A DNA stretch of 64,000 nt, taken from Lepidodermella squamata (taxonomy: Eukaryota > Gastrotricha). This document shows positions 13,926-30,245 of the stretch, piece after piece; positions within the stretch are counted from its first letter, which is position 1; each line of letters opens with the position of its first letter. Under the pieces are notes generated by a model. It ran no database searches and was not told where the DNA came from. It saw only the letters and a list, made by a program, of their open reading frames with translations. Position numbers and translations under genes: made by a program. Location of the stretch: NCBI GenBank assembly GCA_047495785.1, contig JBLDXI010000024.1, forward strand, positions 310,001 through 374,000, in the 5' to 3' direction.

Positions 13926-15080
13926 ACGAATCAGGAAGGGAGAGATTGCTACCCGTATACCCATTTCTTCGCCGTATATTCTTCGCTCCACACATCAGGA
14001 ATCGAAGAATTTTGTGGGACGAGTGGTAGAATACTTCACTAAAAATCGATTGCTTGAAGTTCCGCTCATGATTTCTTGCGCTAATTATTGGAATTTAATA
14101 AAAATAATCGTGTGGATATAAAATAATTCAACTGAAATCAAGTGTTCGTTTGGGATATTATAGATCTGAGCAGTGCCGAAACCTGAGTGCCTGAGTAAAC
14201 ATTGTGCTCTAAATCTGACACATCCAGGTCGATTCAAGATTAGCGCATAGGTTCGGGATAAAATTCGATTGGTACATAAAAAACTGAAATAAAGGGAAGC
14301 CGAAATGACTAAATTTTCCTAATTCATGGGAGTCAACGAACTCCTGCAAAGCCAACAACGCGGTGCCACACAATTCGTCTCTGCCAACAAACTAAAATCG
14401 GAGGCCACCGGTTATAGAAAGGAGAGGGTATTCGTTGTCATCGCCTGCCTTCACATGCCAAGAACACATTCGTCTGAACTCTTTAACAGCTTAAATTGGA
14501 CCGTGCGGTAACATGGGACTGTTCACACGGGGACGTTGGCTGGCATAAAACTATTCAAAATTTGATATTCTATTCATATGGGCATTCAGCGTTAAAATCC
14601 TCCCCAGTTATGTCGTTTCAAACTCAATTGAAGCAGAGGCAATGACGTCTTGATCTCATCTAGTGATTCAACTCTTGCCCTTTAAAGCTAACGTAACCTA
14701 CAACACCTTCAATTCCTGCTTGATATTGGACAAACCAACTGTTGTTTCATGATTTTCTGCATTTTTACGCAGCCTATTTGGTGCATATACTGCTTCCCTA
14801 TAAATTTAGCATCTGCGGGTACACGAAATGATATTGTCTCGGTCGGGTAATAGCTAGCTAGATGCGTGAAATATGACTATATGTCGATGATGATTTAATT
14901 CTGTGGCGCGATGACACGACAATGACAAGTTGAGACTAATTTGCCGCATAAAAATCAAAACAGGATTTAATTTAATCCGACTTCAATAACTATCATGCCT
15001 GCCCTCATGGTTGACTATGGTTGACACGTAGTTTAACTGGGTTAACAGTGGGGTGTTTGAAATGAGTTAACTAATAAGAA

Positions 15081-18000
15081 GTGCGAGTTATCATCTGGCG
15101 AAAAATTGGAGCTGGACCTGATGAGCAGAGAGCGCAATCTTTATTACACAATATTCTTCTTGATATGAGCACTTTTTATCTGTTTACATCGCATTGGTCA
15201 AGTGTGCAACGTCACGGCTGTGACAAGTCGGCTCAACGAGCAGGGATCTCATTACACGAACCGGCTCCAGCCGGTTGACATTCAGCTGACAGGTGGGCGA
15301 AAAATAACATCATCATCATTCATCATTTCTTTATTCTGAATATTCCACGTAACTGAAAGCTGAAAAAAGCTAGAAAATATTATACAAGAAATGATAGCAA
15401 AGCAAATATATGAAGGTTGAATGCTGAAGTCAGCCGTCTTTTTCTCGCCTGAATACGTTTGCTCACCTGTTGTGGCAGCAATAGCTGCCATAGAGGTACA
15501 GGTTTGAGCAACGGCTCAGACGCGATCGGAACGGCGACTGAAGGCCACAAGGGCCTCGTCGTTACATTATATTTAAGGTGGATAGTTGGAATGATCAAGT
15601 ATATATATATCAAAATCATGAGTAAAACTTGCCGAATGCCGGGTGAGTTTGATCATCGGCGATGAAGTCAAGTCGAGCACAAGGCGCTTGAAAAGCATGC
15701 GTAATAGGATTTATTTATTTCGCAGAACGAAACTGCATTTTTGGCTACTGGCGTAGTGTTGGGATGTTGGCGCGCGCACCGAGCGAAAATTGCGTGTATT
15801 TGCCGAAAATGTCACAAGAAAAGCCCAATTAACTTTACAATACACATTTTTATGATGTGCGATGGCGAGTTCGCTGTGATATAGAAAACAACAAAACAAG
15901 CCGAGCGCGAAATAGACGAGGCCTCGAGGCAAATATATCTACGAATTTTTGCCATTACCCAAGTTTGTGCACTTTATTATTATTGCCGTCGCCGCGAAAT
16001 AATAATAATAGGCGCCAGTGCAATTTCGCTGCGGCGGAAACGAATCGGGCCTGCCGGGCCGCCGCCTGTGTATTTGCGCGCAGGCATGTCGATTTGATTC
16101 CGATTTCGATGCAGCGTTTCGCGCATGACTACTTGACGAACCAGTCCGGCGCGCGCCAATGGCAATACCGGTCGTCGTTCGTCAGTCCCCAGTGCCATCT
16201 ATCGCCAGCACTCGAGTAATGTATTTATATTCCCCTTACGCGCCGCCGCCGTCGCCGTCGTCGTCGTATCGATGATTTTTGTTTGCTCCAAAACACAGCG
16301 CAAAGGCGATGCAAAATAACGCAGGCCTATATATGTGCGCCGGAATGCGCGCGCGGTTCGCTCGCTCGCCGAAAAAAATCAATGATTGGCCGTTCGTTAA
16401 TTATTCGGCACTGCAATTTAAAAGCTTTTTCTGCTCGCTTGTGCCTGCGACGAGAGCGGTACATGACGCGTAGGCAGGCAATCGTGTGTAATATTATAGA
16501 GCAAAAATAAAATAATAAATACGCCGCGCCCGCTATTCGTTGTATTATATCGGCTATTATTATTATTATATGCGAGCAAAAAGAAATAAGACGACATGAG
16601 AGCCGGCGGAACCATGACGAAACGACGGATGCGAAGCGCCTATCGAACAGCAGCGCCACCATACAAAATACATCATATAATATATGCATGCGCGGCAAAT
16701 ATTTGCAGCAGCAGCAGCGGCGGCGATAGAAGCTCGTACTGCGAAGTGAGCGAGCGCGCAAAAAGCACGAACGCGCGGGGAAATGAGGCGCCCGATCGAT
16801 CGATGGCTATTATAATTACTATTATTATTATTACCGTGATGGCTATTATTGCAGCTAACAAACACATGCACACACACAAGCATACACGGTGACGTTGTTT
16901 TTGCTGCGGTGACAAGCACACGGCGAGCGCACGCAAAGCAAGCATTTTTAGCGCGCGGCTTGATTTTCTCGATAGAATTTTCAGCCGCGAGTATCATCGC
17001 GCTTGCACGTGAAAATCGCCCGGGGGATCGAATGCGCACCGGGTGCGCGCAAAACAAGCCGCGCGCAGTGACAAGCCACAAGGTGTAGTGGTCGAAACAA
17101 GTGTCGTGATAATAATTTAAGCGAGTAATACCAATTCTGAAGTGCAATTTACTATCGAGTTGACCAGGCGATATAGTCCGAAAATCCCTAGATTATTTTA
17201 TCGCTAATAGGCATCGAAAACCGTTGAGTTCGGCCTAGCCATATGTTCCGCTAGTTTGAACCGAAAAAATAGAGCGAAAAATCGTAGCTATAAATGCTAT
17301 CGATAGAATCTGCGGTTTGTGCATGAAATTTAAATAGCTTAGGATATTGCTGGATAACCGCAAGAGAAACAGCACGAGGCCAAACTGGCAAATCTCGAAC
17401 ATGATTTTCGAAGATCGGCTCATGGTTAGAGGGAGAAAAGAGTGAAATAATGAAGGAATAAAAGAGGAGGCGAGTCGAAAGTTGAAAAATAGAAAATGAC
17501 GAGGCACGACCGACCTTGTTCCGTTTGTGCGCGGAATAAATATACGCGGCTGCTGCTGCGGCTGCAGAGTGCGAGGAAAATAGTTTGAGAGGCCCCGAGA
17601 AAATGGAAGATCGATGCAGCGCGAACAAGCATAAAGCCTGCGCCTGCCTCTCGTCTCGGAACGAAATATTTTATAATAGAAATATTATTATTACGATATT
17701 ACGTGTAATAAAACTGCGCCTTCTCGGCCGCATTTCCCCGAGCAGCTGTCTAAATGCAATTCTTTTTGCTCCGCCTCCGCCCCTTTTTCATTTCCGCATC
17801 TTATTATTCCGTCTTTGAGGCGCGGAGGAATATATATTTATACATGCCTACATGCATATACGTGCACGCGGATAAAAAAATAAGGCGCGTTTACATTCTT
17901 ATGCGGCGCATAATTTAGCCGGCGCCGGGCAGCTCCGCAAGGCAAATATTAGTCGAAAATCGAACGAATAGTTAATGCAATCGGCGGCTGCGAGGATTTA

Positions 18001-21000
18001 GGACTGAAAGAAACGACACGCCACGGCGACGATGTGCATCGCTGGCGGCGTTCGAGCTGAGCCGGCGAAAAGCCGCTCGCGAGAAATAATTTAGCTAAGA
18101 CGGTCACACGCAATTGCTGTTATTAGAATTCGCAATAAATTCGCTTTGGGTGCAAAAACAGCGAGAGGGCCTGCGAAATGAGCGAAATTGCATTACGATA
18201 TATCGATTCGCCGCAGCGACCTCGACTGCAATAAGAAGAAGAAGCAGTAGCAGCACAAAAAAATACGCAATAAATGCGAGCAGTACTACTACACATGTGT
18301 TTATAGCGAGCGCAAGACAGTGCCGCCCACCACCGGTCGACTCGCCGGCGTTACCAGTCAGTGCCGGTGCGAAATCGAGCGACTACGGAAGACTTGAGCG
18401 CGGCACTCGCATGTGATAAAAGCCGGGTAGAAACAACGCCCAGTCGAAGCGCGTCGCGTTCGATAAGATAGCGTAACGAATGCGAAGCAGGATTGGCTGT
18501 CTAGGCCAGCGACGAGTCGTAGGCGGCCGTCGAAGAAGCCGGCTGCTGATAGCCGGTCGGCTGGTCGAATGCCGGCCGCTGCTACGACAGCACATCGCGC
18601 GCTGTGCTATGCCTGTGCTGTGACAGGCAATAATTTCAAGTGAGAAAAAAGCTTATCGCGAGCACAACACGACGACGTCAAAGGCGTCGCGAACAGGAAA
18701 AATACGACAAATAAGCATAAGAAGGTTAAGTCGCGCGCGCGCTAAATTTGCGCAGATAGCGAACGTGTGTGACAAGATAATATGGCGATAATATTATTAT
18801 TTTTAAATGCCGGTGGTTGCCTTAATGCACGCATGGCGTAGTGAAACGTTACGAAAAACAACGACGAAGGAAAAAAAGCAGTAAGCACATGTATTATACC
18901 TGCAGGCTCAACAGTACGCGTTGACACGTACCTGGTTCTTGTGTACATACAGGTATAATATCATGCAACACGCAATATATCCATATATATATATATATGC
19001 ATGCGAATGAGTTTATATATATGTATAGGTTTGAGTAAGAAAACGAATAGCAAGCGATAAATAGAAATATTATATTCAAGTAAGAAAAAAGCCGAATAAT
19101 ACGACCTACCCATCATCAGCAAACAAACACTTCATTGATCAAACAAAGGTGAGAACAGCGCTTCGCAACAGCGGCCGGCGTTGAGGCTGGCCGGCACAGC
19201 TGCTTGTCGAGTGAAAGTGAGCGCGCTGAATACGAGAAGAAGCGAGCACAAAAAATATGGCCAAGTAAAAAAAAATGTCTAAGCACACATAAGACGATGA
19301 CGATATGAAAAGCGGCGCTCTCGTCACGAAAGAAGGTCCTCTACATAGCCCTACCTAGCTACCACGCATGACACAAACAAACCGAGCGTATACACTGGCA
19401 TTTAGTAATATTAATAATAATAATAATTTTTCTGGTATTATCATTATTATTAGTATTATATACCATCAGCCTGCCGGTGTTTGCAAACATAAACTAGCTA
19501 TATTATAGAGGAGCGAGTGAGCAAGCCCAAAAAGGTATGATAAATGCATCAGCTGTGTGTCGCGCGGTCTCCGGTGCAGTTTCTACTACTACTAATACTG
19601 TCACATACGTCTATGCGTGCGACGGGCGAAAAAACACACCACAATACATAGCGCGTGCACACAAGTGTTGAGATAGCGAGCGCCGGCAAATAAAGCCGGC
19701 GGTGACGGTGACGGTGGTAGTGGTGGTTTGTGCAGCAGCAATAGTTTGTGAGAGAGATAGAAAAGTGAGGCAAAAACACATAAAAAATGCGGTGATATTA
19801 TTACAGCGAAAAATGACAAAAATTTGAAATAATTTTTTTGTGTGAGTATAACAATGCAATAACACAAAACACGAGTTGTTGCAATTAAAATCTCACAAGA
19901 TATTTTATTATCGCGTGTAATCACCTTGAGAGGTTTTGTTTTTCACCGGCGCCCCCGGTGTAAAAAAGCGCGCGCCGTCGCTGTTGCGCCGTGAGGGCAT
20001 ATTCGCGATCGGCTCCAGTGCAACTGAACGGCTCATTTGCTGGCGGGTCTCAGCTAAGCGTATGCTGCGCGACCAAGACGTCGTCGACGTGTTGTTTGCT
20101 CGCCTTGCGATGGTAATTTATGAAATGCAAAACCCCTCTTGCTCGCTCGCCTACACTTTACTTTATGATTACTGGCGAAATTGCCAAATAATGCGCGTTA
20201 TGTGGCGGCGGGGCGGCGTGTCGGCGAGCCAGCCGAAATAGCACAGCCGCCAGCCACAAAAACCACATTTTCGGGCCCAGCCAGACTGGCAGCTGTGAGA
20301 TTATACCGCGAATGGGGCTACCTGCTGTTGCGAGAGCGAGAGACAGAAAAATCGACAGTGAAAAAAACGCGCAGTATCTAGCGAGTCGCAAAACCGAACG
20401 ACTGGGTTAGGCCTGTGCAGACCGGAGCGTTTTATATTTCAAAGAAATTGCGATATCGCATGCTCAGAATATGGCGATGATGATGATGGTGATGATGATG
20501 ATGTGGAAAAATTATCGCGTGTAGAAATGGCGCGCCGGCGTCGGATTGACTAGGCCTTATATAGCGAGGCGCGATGGCCGGTGCAAAAAACGGCGCACTT
20601 TTCAGCGGCTGATCGCATGAAAACACGGCATTAAAGTTGTATGATTGCGCTGCGTGAGAAGTTCCGCCGTTGTCAAGGCCGCCGCGCCGTTATTACGCCG
20701 TCAATGAGACGCCGGCGTCTTTTTGCGCTCACGCGTGTTCGGCGATTAAAATGGGATTATGTTGTTTTATGTTATTTTTCATTAGCCGCGTGCCCTGAAA
20801 GACACGTAAAAACGCGTTAAAATTCAGAGACTGAGACTGAAATTCTCGTCTGCGCGCCGCGCTACTGTTATTTGGGTTAGGCTCGAAAATGGGCATGATT
20901 GCAGCGCGGACAAAAAGCGCGCCAATGCGCATCGAGCCGCGCCGCTGCAGCTTTTTTAGGCCCGGCCTGAATAACACGAGCGTGTGCGTGTGTGCGAGTG

Positions 21001-23260
21001 TGTTCGTTGATACGACGACGATGGATGCATCCATTTTCTAAGTAAACATCTCACACGAGATCAAACACGAGAAAACGAATCGACGGCGGCGTCTAAGCGC
21101 AGTTTTTGCCGCAACCACGTCCTGCGATCCGTGACGGGTTGTTCGTAAAAACACAATAACAAGAGACGCTTTTAGCACGCGCCAAGAGCATCACCTCTAA
21201 AAGCTTGTCCTTCCGCCGTGGCAAAAACAGCCAGGTGACAAATATCGCGCGTGATCCAAGAGCGAGCGCGCATTTTTGGCGCCGTATGTTTACCCGACCG
21301 GCCCCGTGGCTAATGCGCCGGCGCCGACACGGTACGGCCGTACGCGTGTTTGCGGTCGCGGCAAACAATGAGCGCGCCGAAAATTGTATTATCACGCAAA
21401 AATTACAAGAAAAACACAAGGGCAAGAGTGAAGAAAAGAAGGCGCGACGATTTTTCCAAAGCATCAGCCAAAAACCAACAGCCAGGTACAAGCAACACGG
21501 CCTGCACCTGGTGCGTTCCCAGCGCTGCCGCCGAGGCGTGTTTTTGTTATCGCAACTCATTATACCCGGCGACTACGTGGTCGGCCACTCACTATAGATT
21601 AGCGAGTCGCTGCTATTCATCGACTTGTTTGCGTCGTCGCCGTCGACAAGAGCATGCGCCTATCGTTAGCATTTTTGTCGCCTTCTTATTATGAATACTA
21701 CGCTGCGGTATATACATACGGGCTACGGGCATGAAATATTTTTACGAGCGTGACTCGGCAATCCATTTTTCGAGCAACTCATTATCGCGCCTATGCTGAA
21801 GAAATCGCCCGGCAACGCGTCGCCAGGCGGTGCTGCTGCCTTTTGAATAAAAGGCCATTGCACTTTCGCAACTGGTCAAAAACAAGAGAGTAAGTAATTT
21901 CGCCTGCCTGAGAGTGCACCGAAGGAGAAAAAGGCGGCGACTGAAAAAATTCAGCGCTCAAGTCCGTTATAAATAGTTGGCCAAAATTTCAGATGAGATG
22001 AGCTGAAAAAGATGAGGAAATTATTATGGCGGAACGCGTCGAGCCGGCTTGTATTTATGCGAAGCGCGCCCGGTGCCTCGATATAGCGCGCGGCTCGAGG
22101 CGAAAGCGAACGCACGCTATTCAAGAGGCATCGACATGGATATCGCGTTTTGCCCCGGCAATTACTGCGCGCGGCTCGCCTGAAAAACAATAAACGAAGC
22201 AGAGGCTCGAAGAAAATAACGAAGGGCAACGATAGCGCTGCTTCTCGCCTCCGACACACACACGCAAGGTATGCGCGCGGGGTGAAGCCGCGCTCGAGAA
22301 CACGGGCCGGCGTTTTTGCCTCAGCCTCTAACAAAACAGCTGAGCACCTAGCCGCAATATTAGGGATGATAACAAAAATACGCGGCTTTGAGATTATAGC
22401 GAAAGCTGATCGCGCCGCGATCAAGCCACCTTATTAGAATAATACACTCAGCCGGCTGCTTCGCGCAGGGTGGCGGCTATACGCGGAAAGCCGAGACGCG
22501 CATAAATACGACGAGGAATATAGGGCAAACAAAAATAAATTGCAAGGTCGTTTGCGAGACGCGAGCACGTGCGATTTAACCGGCAAAAACAGCAGCAGCC
22601 GGCTGCCTTAATTTCGCCGGTGAAGAAAAAACACGCGCGCAAATACAAATAATAGATGCGGATGAGAGCTGATTGCTGCGGCGGCGGTGGCGGCGGCGAG
22701 CTCGTAATTCAATACCATCTTGATTTTCGAGGCGCGTGCTGCTGGATATGCACCTTATTCCCAGCGGTAGCATTTAGTGATGAGCAAACGCAGAAAAAAC
22801 CAACATGGAGAGCAGAGAGAGCCGGTCGGCGATGGATGCATGGATGAGAGGGATGACGTTGTAATCGTGCAAACACGCCGCATTAAGGGGGAGCGAACTA
22901 GCGAGAGCGGGACGAGATGAGATGAGAAAATAAAAACCGGCGTGTGCAGCTCATAGCAGATGTCTGAAGCGTGCGCTTCATTTTACCGACTGCTTTCTCG
23001 TGATGTGTTTTTTAAGCCAACTACTACAACATACACTGATGGATGGATGGATGGATGATGCTATGCCGAGGGCATAGCATCGCGCCCGGCGTGCATTTCA
23101 TCATTACCAGCAGCCGTAGCGTTTGACCACGTGTGCGCGAGCGCATACCGGCCGTCATAGTGTACGCAGCTGTCCCGAGTTTTTTTTCTGCGCCCTCTCT
23201 ACCGGTCTGAGTGGACGGTTGTTCCAACATTGAAAACGCGTTTCGCATTACGATGAGACA
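15081..23260. other. Gene-poor, CpG-rich desert, part 3
   Basis: No supported gene was found. Many overlapping open frames (up to 193 codons at 16566-17147, minus) are rich in Arg, Ala, Cys and Ser from CGC/GCG words and lack domains. Low-complexity runs include an AT run at 18983-18998, ATT runs near 16555-16569, GAT/GGT triplets near 20476-20502 and GATG units at 23038-23057. Confidence 0.55.
15259..15276. repeat. 8-bp inverted repeat
   Basis: AACCGGCT, a 2-nt spacer, then AGCCGGTT. It is short and lies in otherwise featureless sequence. It may be chance or a dimeric protein site; nothing nearby decides. Confidence 0.5.
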
Positions 23261-24968
23261 ACGCTAATTAAGATATGATAATGATATATTATTGCTGCTT
23301 TTCATGGAGAAGATACGGTAGAGCTCAACGCCGTTTCATCTTGAACTGAAAAACGCATGAAACGGTCGCCTCTCAGATATGTCAAAAACAAAAGGAATAT
23401 ACATTGCACCACGACAATCATATCTATAGGCCGAACGAAAGCTGACTAGGTTTCTAGTTCCGAGCAAAGCAAGGTATATCGTTGATAGGGACTACCGGAT
23501 AATAAGATTTCAGAATTTCACTAAAAAGAGTGAAAGCGAGAGAAAAGGTCGATTTAAAGGTGACTGGAACTCAATAGAGCTACGCAACGGCAACAAGCTG
23601 ACTTCTGAAGTTACTAGCTTATAGTTTTTTCATAAATGGTTAAGGAGGTGCGAGCTGATGAGAATTCTAGAGAAGTTATGTTCAAGATTGTTCAAGTTCA
23701 AGAAGCTTCAGGTTGTGTTCAGAACTACTAGCGAAAATCGCTTTAATTAGGTTTCCTTAAGGTCTTAAATTGAGGGCAACGAGTCTACCTTCATCGGTCG
23801 AAGGATGCGAATAGAGGAAACTCGGGAAAGCTCAGTTTCTGAAGCTCTATTACAAGAGGTTGAAAACCAATGACGGCCCGATATTATTAGGCGAATAATT
23901 CCGACGGGTAAAATATGAGAAATAACACCTTCTCGAGCTTTGTTAACGCCATTATAAAGGGCATTTTGCACTTGGAAAGCGATAATTTGTTTTATTCATT
24001 TATTTGTTTTCATGAGCGCCGTTAAATGTATTTGAAGTCAAACATTTCAGGTACAGTCTTGTCATGCAATATTACCCCGGTTTTCATTTCATTCATTGTC
24101 GACGGTTTTTTGCGAATCACTTAATGTAGTATATACGAAGGAGGTGAAATAAATAGTTGCTGGAAATTAAGGTGGAAAATCTTTACCCAGACTAAACATA
24201 TTCCACGGTCTGTTTATTATCACCGCCACCAGCGATTCGTTAATATTATTATCTTCATCAATATACGCCGGACGCTTTAAGATTATCTTCCGCCACCGGC
24301 GCCTTTTCATTTGTTTTACAAAAATCTACATCTGCCGCTGCATTAAACACCGGGTGATCGATCGGCACCTGTAATAGAAGTGTATGTATATTCGGATCTT
24401 TTTTCAGCTTTTGACGTTCCGGTAAACATTTTATGGTAAATAATGCGTGCATAGGCCGCAAGTCAATGCAAAAAGTCATGGCTCTTTAAATGGAGTGTTT
24501 TCTCAGGGCGGTGAATTTCGCGTAATTAAAACCTGGAAGATTTTTTTTGACAAGGGAGCGCCGTGAAAAGACAGCTCGAAATATGTTAATGAGATGATTG
24601 GCGGTGTGGGTTGCCAGGCCGGCACGCGCCACGGTTTTTAATGTCGAGAAAGCTGAGTGAGAGAGAGAGAGAGTGAGAGAAGGAGGGAGCGCCTTGGCCT
24701 GACAAGAAAAATAATAATAAAATAATAATAGCTACTTTTGCGCACTTTGGCGCGGCCTAAAAAGCCCTTCTGTAAAGCGGGCACGCATTTATTTCGGCAA
24801 ATACCGCTGTGCTGCGCGCTTCATACCTGGGCGCAAATCAAATATAGCGACAACAATAAGCCGCCTGTCGCTAGCCGCATCGGCTACTGTGCTTCGCCTG
24901 CTGCTGCTGCTGGCCCGGCGGAATTAACCATAATCCTACAGAAAAAATGCACACTGTATCCTAAAGAC
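23261..24968. other. Upstream region of tetraspanin A
   Basis: The first kilobase is less CpG-rich than the desert and shows no gene. A GA run lies at about 24658-24672. A 73-codon minus-strand open frame (24258-24479) looks protein-like but has no homologous motif that I recognise. The promoter of tetraspanin A should lie near the right end; no clear TATA box was identified. Confidence 0.4.
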
Positions 24969-26336
24969 ATGTGTTCGGTTATCCTTAGTTGCTTATTCAT
25001 CCTCTTGAACATTCCTGTGGCAGTAAGTTGCAAATTTCGCTCCAAAAGACCAACACCTGTAATTTCTGTCAATATAGATTGTCGGGTACGTATTGTTCCT
25101 CAGTGGATGCTCGCTGCTTATAGACAAAGCTTTAACCTTGGTAAAAAAAAATCGAGCAAAGATTAAACTTGAGATGAATATATTTCATCGAACAGTATTT
25201 ACGACGAGAGCTGGGACCTTTTTTCAACGATTTCCTGATAGAACCAGTAGGTTCCGAAATGCTAGCTTGGAAAAATGTTATTCCTATTTCCTATCATAAT
25301 TTTAAGCATTTCACGAAGACAACGCCACTTGAAGTAACCTCTGCAAGCGTTCCTTTCATCGCTTTCGGAACAGTTTTCTTCATATTCGGCATTTCCGCTA
25401 TAGCAGGCTGCTGTTGTACAGGAAAAATATTCTTCGGGACAGTAGGTTCAGTTTAGCTTTATTATCACTGAAATGAACTTTAATTGTAAACAGTACGCAG
25501 CATGTTTTGGTGCTTTGCTGTTCGCGCTGATTGGTTTTACGGGCTACTTCGCATTGTTCCGAAAACAGGTTAGCCAGAAATATTAATTTATTAGTCATTA
25601 ATTTGTTTGGTCTAGATCGCCGAAGAGTTCCGATTTTATTTAATCGATCACTATACTCGACTGGACTCGACGGAAACTTTTGACCTTTTACTTAACGTCG
25701 TTCAAATGCTATTCGGCTGCTGCGGATCCTATAACGGCGGAGACTTCGCCTTGGCCAGAAAATTCAATCGAACGTGGCTACCGGTGGATGAGGCGATGAA
25801 GGAGCAGGTATGTAAATATATTTCGTAAGATTTTACGAAAATTAACCGTCCTATCTAGGTGCAGCAAAAAATGATAATCCCGCCGTCTTGCTGCACCAGC
25901 GCGGCTCTCCGGACTGTTAACCGTAACTCAATACCTGTCATTAACGATCATCCTGTATTGAAATGCATTTACAACGCATCTTCCCAACATTCGTACTACA
26001 GACATGTAAGTAAAATCAATCGAAATTATTTTCTATTCTACACTCCTCGATTCTTTTAGGGATGCGTCGACAAGTTCGTATTGTACGTTTTGCCAATTGC
26101 CGCTCCTGGGCTCGGGTTTTACCTGGTAAATAACTTCACGTCTGATGATGATTTTAATTCTGAAATCTTGGTTTTAGGCAATTTTAGTCGGTATCGCTAT
26201 TTATTCGATGCGGATCGAGCACCGCTGGACATGCGTTGTGCCACCCTGGTCGAACGATATACCCGTCAGTCAGCCGAGAAAACCGCGGCGAGATCCATAC
26301 CGGCAGACACTAATTACTCGCGAGACAACGGTTTGA
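24969..26336 (+). CDS. Tetraspanin A
   Basis: Eight exons, all introns in phase 0: 24969-25022, 25078-25140, 25196-25441, 25494-25568, 25616-25807, 25859-26005, 26060-26125, 26178-26336. They give 333 aa. Tetraspanins organise partner proteins in membrane microdomains. Hydrophobic segment 1 (LLNIPVAIVGYVLF) and segments 2 (SVPFIAFGTVFFIFGISAIA) and 3 (ACFGALLFALIGFTGYFAL) are visible. The large extracellular loop carries the diagnostic CCG, a PSCC and a GC before segment 4 (PGLGFYLAILVGIAI). The N-terminus is short; the ATG at 24969 is the only in-frame start near segment 1, and an upstream exon is possible. The first extracellular loop is unusually long for the family. AATAAA occurs at 26389, 53 nt after the stop. 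The gene is convergent with the protease at 26556. Confidence 0.9.
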
Positions 26337-26555
26337 ACACTTTGATCAAGTTTTAGATACAATCCGCAATATGGATTTTCTATTATTTAATAAAAGAAAA
26401 GGATGATTTTAAGCTGGACGAGTAGCGATCTACTCAGACTTCAACTTTCATCTCCATCACAGGGATATAACTTTTTCCATGATTTATCATATTAAAATAA
26501 TCAAAATATGATCCTGATAGATGCTTAGTTCATGGATAATCCTATACATGTCAGT

Positions 26556-29044
<2,489 letters not shown>

Positions 29045-30245
29045 TCTTGATTGTTACCGACTTCCGGACAAAATCTTTTAGTTATCACCGAATTAAACGA
29101 GTATTCGTCTGCTGCGCATTAACACAACAAAGAATGCCGTGTGTACATGCTTAATATTTGACAGTTTTTTTAGGGCCTCATTGAATACACTTGTTCTCTT
29201 ATACTCTAGGTAACAGCCTACGCGTGTAAATGTCAGTCTGTGCCAATTGTGCTTACGGGAACAATTTTACAATCATATCCAGGGAATCTTTTTAGGGAAT
29301 ATTTTTGGCCTATTGGGAATTTTTTATTTTAAAGCAGATTTTATTGATGACAAAAACGCAATCCTTGCTAATTTTCAAAGAACGTGAAAGAGTTTACTTC
29401 TGAACCAGACACTTGAGGAATTGCGGATGTCCGAAATCACAAGTTCTGTGCGCTGCGAATTCACCAAGAATGTTTATCATAATTTAAAATTCGATGACAT
29501 TTTTTTTGCCAAAATGCAATCATGCAACAAATAAACTGAATGACCTATAGCGTTTTCACCTCTTCTACGGGGAATGCTGATGAGCTGAATATTCCTCTCA
29601 GGGTCAATTGTGTTTTTCAGCAGTATGGTGTGAATTTTATCAGCTACCATCTACCATTATGCTCAACGTACCTCGGAGGGATTCGAATTTTTCGAAAAGA
29701 ATACAAATGAAAGGTTAGTCGAGTTTCAAAGAGAAATCATTGATTCACAATGATAGATCAGCACCAAATCTCTGGTGGGTTTCGGGCGATCCTAAATCGT
29801 TTCTGATAACATCTGATCATCCATCGATCATCAAAATGTAAGCTTCTCCACATTTCAAGCCAAGCGAAAAATAGCTAGATCCATATTGCATGAGACATTC
29901 ATTCTACACTGTGAAATTCGTTCCTTTCAAACCAAGTGATTTCTTGCATCCTTGTCTGCTTACTTCATTTTCGAAGCCCATTTGACTAAACTCTTAAACA
30001 CCCGTCTCACCTCTGATCCGAGATGAAAAAATATTAGCTATAAGATAAGGGCGTAAGCGAACAGAAGCGAACAGTGCTGGGCATCGGAGAACTATAGATA
30101 TCATCACGACCTTATCTCATTTTGCAATTTTCGCCGACTACTTATCAGCCAAGGTGTAGCTGTGTAGCGCACTGTCTGCAACGTAAGACGTAGTTCAATC
30201 TGATATTATTCAGGTCAGCATCGGAATAATAAGGAACCGCAGCAA
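29045..30245. other. Intergenic: divergent protease and tetraspanin B promoters
   Basis: 1.2 kb of ordinary AT-rich sequence lies between two divergently transcribed genes. No open frame, repeat or RNA gene was recognised. The start regions of both genes should lie at its two ends. Confidence 0.4.

Larger units (their letters stand above)
12200..15080. other. Compositionally distinct island, probably repeat-derived
   Basis: CGCG words and ATT runs are much rarer here than in the flanks, and no gene was found. It holds a perfect 12-bp hairpin (12527-12555) and a tRNA-like element (13846-13925). It also has a repeated AATAAAGGG word with similar flanks near 13206, 13273 and 14286. The shift in composition plus these elements suggests old transposon or SINE insertions. 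I could not delimit termini or target-site duplications by eye. Confidence 0.4.

Noticed and set aside
16566-17147. 193-codon minus-strand open frame
   Set aside because: Ala/Arg/Cys-rich reading of CGC/GCG words, overlapped by other equally long frames on both strands.
24258-24479. 73-codon minus-strand frame upstream of tetraspanin A
   Set aside because: Looks protein-like but unrecognised and unsupported by splice sites; kept out of the gene list.
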